In this document: piece after piece, positions 1-5,567 of the stretch | Position numbering within the stretch: the stretch's first letter is position 1 | Layout of the letters: each line of letters opens with the position of its first letter | Notes under the pieces: model-generated | Told to the model about the DNA's origin: nothing | Databases searched by the model: none | The model's input: only the letters and a program-made list of their open reading frames with translations | NCBI GenBank assembly: GCA_002363695.1 | Contig: DEWO01000110.1 | Location: 8,727 to 15,678, forward strand | Reading direction: 5' to 3' | DNA: 6,952 bases | Origin: Prevotella sp. UBA3208 | GTDB lineage: Bacteria; Bacteroidota; Bacteroidia; Bacteroidales; Bacteroidaceae | Position numbers and translations under genes: made by a program

Positions 1-102
1 GGCAAGCCCATCTTCATCTGGTGGAGCTCAGACCCCGACCGTCACGGATTCTCAGGCATTCGCTGGAACCGCCTGTTCCGCTTTGTCGACAATATCAAGT
101 AG
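1..102 (+). CDS. lepB: Signal peptidase I, C-terminal end (partial)
   Basis: Only the last 33 codons are in the window, ending at TAG 100-102; the gene begins upstream. The visible tail contains IFIWWSSDPD and GIRWNRLFRFVDN. This resembles the C-terminus of the long Bacteroidetes type I signal peptidases, where a W-S-S/T-D segment and an I-R-W-N-R segment close the S26 catalytic fold. Such enzymes are membrane-anchored serine/lysine proteases that cut signal peptides from exported proteins on the outer face of the inner membrane. The catalytic Ser and Lys lie outside the window, so activity cannot be judged here. The identification rests on this short tail and on the S26 homologue encoded 19 bp downstream on the same strand. 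The two genes are very likely co-transcribed. Confidence 0.72.
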   Translation, partial: GKPIFIWWSSDPDRHGFSGIRWNRLFRFVDNIK

Positions 103-121
103 AGTTGAGAGAGTTGAGAGC

Positions 122-643
122 ATGGCAAACTGGCTAAAGTACGTGATAGCATTCGTATCGGCATTTGCGCTGATGCTCGCTGTCCGTGCGTTGGTATTCT
201 CTATACATGGCGTCACAGGTGACGGACTCTCACCCCACTTCAAGAGCGGCGACTGCCTGCTCGTCAACCGTTGCTGCTACGGACTGCGCATAGAAGGTAA
301 CGGACTGTTGCCCTATAGCCGGCTGATGCGCCAACCCGTAGAGCGTGGTGACATTGTGGTCTTCGAAGCCCCTGACGGCACACCATCCTCCGTCTACACT
401 CCACCCTCATCCCTTCTCATCGCCCGTTGTGCGGGTGTCCCTGGCGACACCATCCGAACCACCAATGGGCTGATGACCGTGCCAGGACTGAAGACCTGTG
501 CCAACGCCGACTACTACTGGCTCGAAGCCCTGAACCCGCACAACCCCGCTGACTCGCGTCATCTGGGATTCATACCCGAAAGCAGCATCGTCGGTCGTGT
601 CGTCACCGTACTCTACAATCGTAAGAAGCTTGGGATGCAATGA
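122..643 (+). CDS. Signal peptidase I-like (S26) paralogue lacking both catalytic residues
   Basis: The predicted protein has 173 residues. Residues 5-26 form one hydrophobic anchor, followed by an S26 domain with its boxes in the usual order. Box B is VTGDGLSPHFKSGD (31-44), box C is RGDIVVF (75-81), box D is ARCAGVPGDTI (101-111), and box E is DSRHLGFIPESSIVGR (144-159). Against the family patterns (P-S-G-S-M-x-P-T-L-x-x-G-D and K-R-V-x-G-x-P-G-D), the nucleophilic Ser position is Gly35 and the general-base Lys position is Ala101. The GDN that often precedes box E is also not preserved. The frame is intact and the structural motifs are kept, so it reads as a maintained pseudoenzyme rather than a decaying gene. 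Staphylococcus aureus SpsA is a known parallel. ATG 122 is preferred over the in-frame TTG at 83, because TTG 83 would overlap lepB by 20 bases and the hydrophobic anchor starts right after ATG 122. Its stop overlaps the next gene's start (ATGA). A role as partner or regulator of the adjacent LepB is inference. Confidence 0.85.
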   Translation: MANWLKYVIAFVSAFALMLAVRALVFSIHGVTGDGLSPHFKSGDCLLVNRCCYGLRIEGNGLLPYSRLMRQPVERGDIVVFEAPDGTPSSVYTPPSSLLIARCAGVPGDTIRTTNGLMTVPGLKTCANADYYWLEALNPHNPADSRHLGFIPESSIVGRVVTVLYNRKKLGMQ

Positions 644-1263
644 CTACTGCGATTCTACAAACCACCTACTTCGGACCCGTCCAGTGGTATCAGAAGCTCT
701 CCCGCTATGACCACTGTCTGATAGAACAGTACGACACCTATCAGAAGCAGACCTATCGCAACCGCTGTCTCATCAGTACGGCAAACGGTCCTCAGGCACT
801 GACCGTTCCTGTGGAGCATACCGACGACAAGACGTTGGTCAAGGACCTTCGCATCAGCGACCACAACCAGTGGCGACGCGTACACTGGAACGCCCTGCAG
901 AGTGCCTATAGCGAGAGCCCCTTCTTCGACTACTACGTGGATGACATCCACCCTTTCTTTGAGCAGAAATACGACTTCCTGGTTGACTTCAACGAAGCCA
1001 TCCGCCAGAAAGTGTGCGAACTCATCGATATTCACCCTCAAGTGGAATACACCTCTGAGTATTCATCAGCCGTCAGACATCAGCCTTCAGACATCACAGA
1101 TTTCCGCGACGTCATCCACGCCAAGCACCCTCAGCCAGACCCCGACTTCCAGGCCCGCCCCTATTGGCAAGTCTTCCGGCATAAGCATGGTTTTCAGCCT
1201 AACCTCTCTGTTCTGGACCTCCTGTTTTGCATGGGCCCCGAGTCAGTCTTTTACCTATTATAG
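640..1263 (+). CDS. WbqC-family protein
   Basis: This is a 207-residue soluble protein with no signal peptide or membrane segment. Features seen in the WbqC-like family (Pfam WbqC) include the N-terminal Q-T-T-Y-F-G-P-V-Q-W (7-16), the T-Y-R-N-R segment with I-S-T-A-N-G following, L-T-V-P-V, and H-W-N-A-L-Q-S-A-Y-S-E-S-P-F-F with paired aromatic residues. The C-terminal Y-W-Q-V-F and L-S-V-L-D-L-L-F-x-M-G-P-E-S segments are also typical. The family takes its name from a Pseudomonas aeruginosa O-antigen locus gene; its biochemical activity is not settled to my knowledge, so none is assigned. The start ATG overlaps the upstream TGA (ATGA, 640-643), implying translational coupling to the signal-peptidase-like gene. 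Its length is close to the usual 200-240 residues. Residues around 136-158 look like a variable linker. Confidence 0.85.
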   Translation: MTTAILQTTYFGPVQWYQKLSRYDHCLIEQYDTYQKQTYRNRCLISTANGPQALTVPVEHTDDKTLVKDLRISDHNQWRRVHWNALQSAYSESPFFDYYVDDIHPFFEQKYDFLVDFNEAIRQKVCELIDIHPQVEYTSEYSSAVRHQPSDITDFRDVIHAKHPQPDPDFQARPYWQVFRHKHGFQPNLSVLDLLFCMGPESVFYLL

Positions 1264-1280
1264 CGTCGCAGTCGTTTACC

Positions 1281-2414
1281 CTATTCGTCAGGCCAAGGCT
1301 CAAACTGAAGTTCCAATTCCTTCCAAAGAGGCACGTCAGACGACCTTTCGATAGTTAAGTCTGCCGCTGCATGTGAAATGCCCAGACCTAAGAGCCGTAT
1401 ACCATTCTCGCCACTGATACGCGCTTCGTTGATGAGTTGTTTAGATAGAGGCAGTATCTGTTCTTTGGTTAAAAGCACTTTATCAGTAGTGACACTGCGT
1501 GTAATCTGCCGGAAGTCGGCAAACTTTACTTTCACAGTCAGCGTACGTCCCTCAAACCCGTTCTTTTCCAACCGTCTCAGCAATTCCTCAACCGTATGAT
1601 AGAGTGCAATGGTAATGGCAGACTTGCTAAAGATATCATGTTCAAAAGTCTGTTCGCAACTAATGGATTTCCGTTCCCACTCGGCCACTACAGGACGCTC
1701 GTCAATACCTCTGGCAAAATCGTAAAAGACGTGCCCCATCTTGCCGAATTCCTGAACTAAGTGTTCCAACGAAACCTTGCGCAGGTCCTCACCAGTGAAA
1801 ATGCCCATCTGGTGCATGTGTTCCGCCGTCTTGTTTCCCACCCCCCAGATGCGATTTACCTGTAATTGGTCAATAAAACTGAGTGCCCTGTCTGGATGTA
1901 CTACTGTCAGCCCGTCAGGTTTGTTCCAATCGCTGGCTATTTTAGCCAGAAATTTGCAATAGCTGACTCCGGCAGAGGCTGTAAGTCCCGTTGTTTTAAG
2001 AATACGCCGTTTAATCTCACGGGCTATATCTACCGCCAGTAGGATTCCTTTCTTATTTTCGGTAACATCCAGAAAGGCCTCGTCAAGTGATAAAGGTTCT
2101 ATGAGGTCAGTGTAATCTTGGAAGATGCTGCGTATCTGCAAGGAAACCTCTTTGTATTTATGGAAATGAGGCTCTACTATAATGAGTTGTGGACACAGTC
2201 GCTTGGCAACCTGAATGCTTTGAGCCGAGTGAACACCAAATTTGCGTGCTTCGTAACTGGCAGTCGACACAACCCCTCTGGAGCCGTCATGACCAACTGC
2301 CACAGGCAGCCCACGTAGTTCTGGTTGATCTCGCTGTTCAACAGCAGCAAAGAACTGGTCCATGTCTACGTGTATAATACGACGTTTGTTGCCCATGTTG
2401 ATGGTTGCCGACAT
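1281..2414 (-). CDS. dinB: DNA polymerase IV (Y-family translesion polymerase)
   Basis: Pol IV is an error-prone polymerase that bypasses damaged template bases in the cytoplasm. The 377-residue protein carries the Y-family hallmarks. HVDMDQFFAAVE (15-26) supplies the first metal-binding Asp17 and the aromatic steric-gate position Phe22. The T-A-S-Y-E-A-R-K-F-G-V segment (51-61) is the nucleotide-binding finger motif, and SLDEAFLDVT (109-118) supplies Asp111 and Glu112. Thumb helix-hairpin-helix features follow (W-G-V-G-N-K-T-A). A little-finger domain occupies about the last 130 residues. The C-terminal E-L-E-L-Q-F could serve as a sliding-clamp binding motif, which is tentative. ATG 2414 is chosen because it overlaps the upstream transporter's stop as TAATG; a second in-frame ATG at 2396 also leaves the core intact. 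It is the last gene of a four-gene run, and no terminator is visible after its stop. I saw no SOS-box-like operator immediately upstream. Confidence 0.95.
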   Translation of the reverse strand: MSATINMGNKRRIIHVDMDQFFAAVEQRDQPELRGLPVAVGHDGSRGVVSTASYEARKFGVHSAQSIQVAKRLCPQLIIVEPHFHKYKEVSLQIRSIFQDYTDLIEPLSLDEAFLDVTENKKGILLAVDIAREIKRRILKTTGLTASAGVSYCKFLAKIASDWNKPDGLTVVHPDRALSFIDQLQVNRIWGVGNKTAEHMHQMGIFTGEDLRKVSLEHLVQEFGKMGHVFYDFARGIDERPVVAEWERKSISCEQTFEHDIFSKSAITIALYHTVEELLRRLEKNGFEGRTLTVKVKFADFRQITRSVTTDKVLLTKEQILPLSKQLINEARISGENGIRLLGLGISHAAADLTIERSSDVPLWKELELQFEPWPDE

Positions 2415-3331
2415 TAATGAAGGAAGAACAGGCTAACGCCTATAACGGAAATGACAGCACCGACAACAGCTCGCCACGTAATGGGTTGGTGGAATAGCCA
2501 GTAAGAGGGTAGGATAATGATGATGGGGGTGAGTGCCATCAGCGTAGAGGCAATGCCGGCACTGGTGTATTGTACAGCCATGAGTGAGAAGCCGACACCG
2601 ACAAAAGGTCCGAATATGGTAGTGGCTATTGCCATGCTCATGCCTTTGCCGTCGTGTAACGCTTCACGCAGAGGCGTGAAGCCATCTCGTATATATAGTA
2701 ATATGGTAAAGCCAATCATGCCGGCCACACACCGGAAGAAGTTAGCGCTGAACGGTACCAGCCAGTCAGGAATAGAGTCGGTCTGATAATGATCCATGCC
2801 TATTTTGCTCAATACCAATCCCACACCTTGGCATACAGCTGCCCCAATGGCAAAAAGAATTCCATTGAAGGGCAGTTTCAAAGAAATCTTATGGTGTTTG
2901 CCTCTGCCGAGAATAGAGATGCTGATACCTATTAGCGTAATTAGCATGGCCACTATGCTCATGGTTGACATCTCCTGTCCCAGCGTCAGCCAAGCCATGC
3001 ATGCTGCTGCCAAGGGAGCCAGTGTCATGAATAACTGGCCGTAACGTGAACCAATGATAATATAGCATTGAAACAAGCAAAAGTCTCCTATGAGATAGCC
3101 TACGATTCCCGATAGAATCATCCATCCATAGGCTTCAAATGAGCCGCCAGACGGCAATGGCGAGCCCATCACTATCCAGAACAGAATCATGGAAAAAATC
3201 AAGGCCAAGGCCATTCGCAACACATTTAGTGTCAGATTGCCTAACCGTTTACTACCAGCCTCACTAAGTAGGGCTGTCGCAGTCCATGAGAATGCTACGG
3301 CAATAGAGATGAACTCGCCAATGTAAGTCAT
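2414..3331 (-). CDS. EamA/DMT-superfamily transporter, ten predicted membrane helices
   Basis: This is a 305-residue inner-membrane protein made almost entirely of hydrophobic helices. Approximate helices are 3-22, 33-55, 69-90, 97-116, 122-141, 156-175, 190-213, 231-253, 258-279 and 285-304. The five-plus-five layout, with two related halves joined by a short basic stretch (R-G-K-H-H-K, 143-148), is that of the drug/metabolite transporter superfamily. EamA-type signatures include F-S-W-T-A-T-A-L-L-S near the N-terminus and, in the second half, Y-T-S-A-G-I-A-S-T-L-M-A-L-T-P-I (255-270). The family exports or imports small metabolites such as amino acids or nucleotide-type compounds, and the substrate cannot be read from sequence. 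It lies 10 bp downstream of fprA, and its TAA overlaps the dinB start by one base, so it is probably translated in concert with dinB. Confidence 0.92.
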   Translation of the reverse strand: MTYIGEFISIAVAFSWTATALLSEAGSKRLGNLTLNVLRMALALIFSMILFWIVMGSPLPSGGSFEAYGWMILSGIVGYLIGDFCLFQCYIIIGSRYGQLFMTLAPLAAACMAWLTLGQEMSTMSIVAMLITLIGISISILGRGKHHKISLKLPFNGILFAIGAAVCQGVGLVLSKIGMDHYQTDSIPDWLVPFSANFFRCVAGMIGFTILLYIRDGFTPLREALHDGKGMSMAIATTIFGPFVGVGFSLMAVQYTSAGIASTLMALTPIIIILPSYWLFHQPITWRAVVGAVISVIGVSLFFLH

Positions 3332-3341
3332 TTATTACAAA

Positions 3342-4523
3342 TTACTCAGACAGCAGCCTTTGAGCCATCGCACGGCCAAGGGCTTCACACTGGGCCTTTG
3401 TCTCTGGAGTCAGGCTCTGCTTAATCTCCACAGCCTTTCCCACTGCTTCAAAGTGTAAATGCTCATCGTTCCAACGCTGTATTTCAGAAACAGCTTTCGA
3501 GGCCCATCCGTAGGAGCCGAACCAACCTAAGAGATGGTTCTTGATGTCCTTACCTGCCAACTCGGAGAGCAGTACATCCATCTCATGATATAAGGCGGTG
3601 TTGTAAGTGGGAGCTCCCACGATAAGGCCCTTATAGCGGAATACGTCGCGGATAATATATGAATGGTGGGTCTTGGACACATTGTACATGACGATATTCT
3701 TAACTCCAGCTTCAGAGGCGGCACGTGCTATTACTTCAGCTGCGCGTTCGGTATTGCCATACATGGTGCCGTAGCAGATAACCAGACCTGGTTCCGTTTC
3801 ATATTTTGACATCCGGTCGTATTCTGCCACCACTTTGTCAATATACTGGTGCCATACAGGTCCGTGAGTGGCGCAAATGTAGTCAAGCTTAATATCAGCC
3901 AGTTTCTTGAGGGCATTTTGTACAGGTGTGCCGTATTTGCCTACGATATTTGAGTAGTAGCGCACCATTTCGAGCCAGAAAGTATCACAGTTAATCTGTT
4001 CGTCTATGATACCGCCATTCAGGGCACCGAAGCAACCAAAGGCATCGCCACTGAACAGCGTTGTTCCGCAGAGTGTCACCATGGTTTCAGGCCAATGTAC
4101 CATAGGAGTGAGTACAAAGTTCAACGTCTGCTTGCCCAAAGTCAACGTGTCACCATTCTTGACTTCCAGCGTACCTTCGTTGATGCCATAGAAGCCTTCC
4201 ATCATCTGGAAGGTCTTTTTGTTACCTACAATCTGAATCTCTGGATAATATTTCTTAATCAGAGCAATACTACCGCTGTGGTCAGGCTCCATATGGTTGA
4301 TAACCATATAGTCAATGGGACGCTCTCCGATAACTTCATGGATATGCTCTAAAAACTGGGTAAAGAAGTCCACTTCAACCGTATCAATCAAACATACTTT
4401 CTCATCGTCGATGAGATAGGAGTTATAGCTGACACCGTTGGGCAGGGGCCATAGTCCCTCGAAGAGTGATTTGTTGCGATCATTAACGCCTACATAGTAA
4501 ATGTTTTCAGTAATCTTCTGCAT
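3342..4523 (-). CDS. fprA: Class A flavodiiron protein (O2/NO reductase)
   Basis: This cytoplasmic enzyme reduces oxygen to water and/or nitric oxide to nitrous oxide, taking electrons from rubredoxin or a similar carrier, and protects anaerobes from these gases. The 393 residues comprise a metallo-beta-lactamase-like domain (about 1-240) and a flavodoxin domain (about 247-390). All expected diiron ligands are present: His77, Glu79 and Asp81 in NHMEPDHSGS, His143 in VHWPE, the bridging Asp160 in SGDAFG, and His220 in THGPVWH. The FMN phosphate loop is T-M-Y-G-N-T (253-258), and a typical flavin-binding stretch, L-G-W-F-G-S-Y-G-W, follows later. There is no rubredoxin or reductase extension, so it is the minimal class A form. 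It lies 25 bp downstream of the sugar-kinase gene with no perfect TAnnTTTG box between them, so it is likely read from the promoter upstream of that gene. O2 versus NO preference cannot be judged from sequence alone. Confidence 0.96.
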   Translation of the reverse strand: MQKITENIYYVGVNDRNKSLFEGLWPLPNGVSYNSYLIDDEKVCLIDTVEVDFFTQFLEHIHEVIGERPIDYMVINHMEPDHSGSIALIKKYYPEIQIVGNKKTFQMMEGFYGINEGTLEVKNGDTLTLGKQTLNFVLTPMVHWPETMVTLCGTTLFSGDAFGCFGALNGGIIDEQINCDTFWLEMVRYYSNIVGKYGTPVQNALKKLADIKLDYICATHGPVWHQYIDKVVAEYDRMSKYETEPGLVICYGTMYGNTERAAEVIARAASEAGVKNIVMYNVSKTHHSYIIRDVFRYKGLIVGAPTYNTALYHEMDVLLSELAGKDIKNHLLGWFGSYGWASKAVSEIQRWNDEHLHFEAVGKAVEIKQSLTPETKAQCEALGRAMAQRLLSE

Positions 4524-4548
4524 AGTCTTTTATATTTCTTTGATGTAA

Positions 4549-5481
4549 TTATTTGTCTTTTATCTTCTTGCCAAATTCAGGGGATACATAGTTGTATAAG
4601 CTTCGGCAGCTCTCGGAAGAGAACTGCAGTGCGCTTTCGATGACTTGATCCCACTGCTCCTCGGTAAGTCCGTATGAAATCTCCTTGCGGGTGATATTGT
4701 AGTGTAAGAGTCCGTAGATAAAACCTGCATTGAAGTTGTCACCGGCTCCAATAGTACTCACGGGGGCACAGGGCTCAATGGGGTATTGCTTCTTCAGCCC
4801 ACTCTCGGCTCTCAGTTCAACAGGTTTGTCGGCCTGGGTGTACACGAATTTCTTGGTGTAGAACATGATTTGTGAACGATAGATAGTGTCTGGGTCGCTC
4901 TTTTTAAACAGGATTTCAAAGTCCTCAGAAGAGCCACGCACTATGTCAGCCAGCTCAAAGTTCTCCAGTAAGTTAGGCGTCAGTTTCATGACCTCATGCT
5001 GATGTGAAGCACGGAAGTTGACATCGTAGTACAAGATGGCTCCTCGTTCATGGGCATAGTCCAGAAAGCCCTTTACCTGTGGACGGATGACAGGGTTCAG
5101 CGCATAGTAGGAACCAAAGAGCACGATATCGTCAGGATTTACTTCTGGGTAGGTAAAGTCCAGCCTGTCGTGGGGATGGTCTTTATAGAAAATGTAGTCA
5201 GCATTGTTTTGCTCGTTGAGAAAGGCTAGCGACAATGGTGACTTCGAGTCGGGATAGACATTGACACAGTCGGCATTACAGCCATTATCCTTCAGGAACT
5301 GGATAATCATCTGTCCTATACGGTCGTTGCCTGTCTCGCTGATGAAACTGGTTTGAACACCAGAACGCCCCAGCGAGATGAGGGCATTGAATGTTGAGCC
5401 ACCTGGAACAGCCTGTATGGGCTGATCGTTCTTAAAGATAATGTCAAGTACAGTCTCTCCGATTCCGATAACTTTTCGCAT
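4549..5481 (-). CDS. PfkB-family carbohydrate kinase (ribokinase/fructokinase-like)
   Basis: This is predicted to phosphorylate a sugar or sugar-like substrate using ATP in the cytoplasm. With the ATG at 5481 it has 310 residues, a usual family length. Family marks include GIGETVLDII (6-15) with the substrate-binding Asp13, then P-G-G-S-T-F-N-A (26-33). The C-terminal signature STIGAGDNFNAGF contains the catalytic-base Asp248 and the anion-hole G-A-G. The overall pattern resembles fructokinase- or ribokinase-type proteins, but the sugar cannot be named from sequence. A TTG at 5502 is in frame, but it lies inside the -7 promoter box, so it is unlikely to be translated. This is the first gene of the run leading to fprA, the transporter and dinB. 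Confidence 0.92.
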   Translation of the reverse strand: MRKVIGIGETVLDIIFKNDQPIQAVPGGSTFNALISLGRSGVQTSFISETGNDRIGQMIIQFLKDNGCNADCVNVYPDSKSPLSLAFLNEQNNADYIFYKDHPHDRLDFTYPEVNPDDIVLFGSYYALNPVIRPQVKGFLDYAHERGAILYYDVNFRASHQHEVMKLTPNLLENFELADIVRGSSEDFEILFKKSDPDTIYRSQIMFYTKKFVYTQADKPVELRAESGLKKQYPIEPCAPVSTIGAGDNFNAGFIYGLLHYNITRKEISYGLTEEQWDQVIESALQFSSESCRSLYNYVSPEFGKKIKDK

Positions 5482-5499
5482 AGATTTGAAATTTTCCTG

Positions 5500-5507
5500 C
5501 AAAGATA
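5500..5507 (-). promoter_or_regulatory. Bacteroidetes -7 promoter box for the sugar kinase-fprA-transporter-dinB operon
   Basis: On the minus strand this reads TATCTTTG, a perfect match to the Bacteroidetes sigma-ABfr -7 consensus TAnnTTTG, within the larger context GTATCTTTGCA. It ends 18 bases before the kinase ATG, which predicts a 5' leader of roughly 13-15 bases. The -33 region, about 20 bases upstream, is a T-rich stretch made by the heptamer repeats seen from this strand; it lacks an exact TTTG. Confidence 0.78.
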
Positions 5508-5516
5508 CGAAATAAA

Positions 5517-5544
5517 GTGAAAAGTGAAAAGTGAAAAGTGAAAA
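5517..5544 (+). repeat. Tandem heptamer GTGAAAA, four copies
   Basis: Four perfect, directly adjacent copies of GTGAAAA (5517-5523, 5524-5530, 5531-5537, 5538-5544), followed by one more A. The tract lies wholly between the two divergent -7 boxes and overlaps the positions expected for both -33 elements. Loss or gain of a unit would change -33 spacing or composition for both promoters. Whether copy number varies cannot be seen from one sequence. Confidence 0.9.
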
Positions 5545-5550
5545 ATTTAG

Positions 5551-5558
5551 TATCTTTG
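5551..5558 (+). promoter_or_regulatory. Bacteroidetes -7 promoter box for the M16 peptidase gene
   Basis: TATCTTTG matches TAnnTTTG exactly. It ends only nine bases before the peptidase ATG at 5568, so initiation a few bases downstream of the box would give an mRNA leader of about 4-6 bases, nearly leaderless. No -33 TTTG is visible; the region upstream is the A-rich heptamer tract. Confidence 0.75.
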
Positions 5559-5567
5559 CATCCGATT

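Larger units (their letters stand above)
5498..5560. repeat. Inverted repeat pair carrying the two divergent promoter boxes
   Basis: The 15-base arms are at 5498-5512 and 5546-5560. Read outward on their own strands they are TTTCGTATCTTTGCA (minus) and TTTAGTATCTTTGCA (plus), matching at 14 of 15 positions. Each arm contains one complete -7 box. Thirty-three bases lie between the arms, mostly the heptamer tract. The symmetry could arise from shared promoter consensus, a common regulator-binding site, or duplication; the sequence does not decide. Confidence 0.75.

Noticed and set aside
83..121. Upstream TTG start that would add 13 residues to the signal-peptidase-like protein
   Set aside because: It overlaps the lepB coding end, adds a charged non-family extension, and ATG 122 directly precedes the membrane anchor.
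655..1041. 128-codon minus-strand open frame
   Set aside because: It lies fully antisense to the well-supported WbqC gene and shows no recognisable family; it is a shadow of that gene.
1073..1096. Ten-base direct repeat TCAGACATCA in the WbqC gene
   Set aside because: Two copies in a variable linker region of a coding sequence are compatible with chance or slippage; no structural role is evident.
902..1354. 150-codon plus-strand frame crossing the WbqC/dinB junction
   Set aside because: Its Ser/Thr/Pro-rich, low-complexity translation is typical of a shifted frame, and it overlaps both real genes.
5482..5502. TTG start extending the PfkB-family kinase by 7 residues
   Set aside because: The codon is part of the predicted -7 box, and the family N-terminus begins at the ATG at 5481.
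5498..5560. Invertible (phase-variable) promoter flanked by inverted repeats, as used for Bacteroides capsule loci
   Set aside because: The arms contain the promoter boxes themselves, only 33 bases lie between them, and no recombinase gene is nearby; shared promoter consensus explains the symmetry better.
5538..5567. GTG start extending the M16 protein by 10 residues
   Set aside because: It lies inside the heptamer repeat and upstream of the -7 promoter box, so the transcript would not contain it; ATG 5568 gives the normal family N-terminus.
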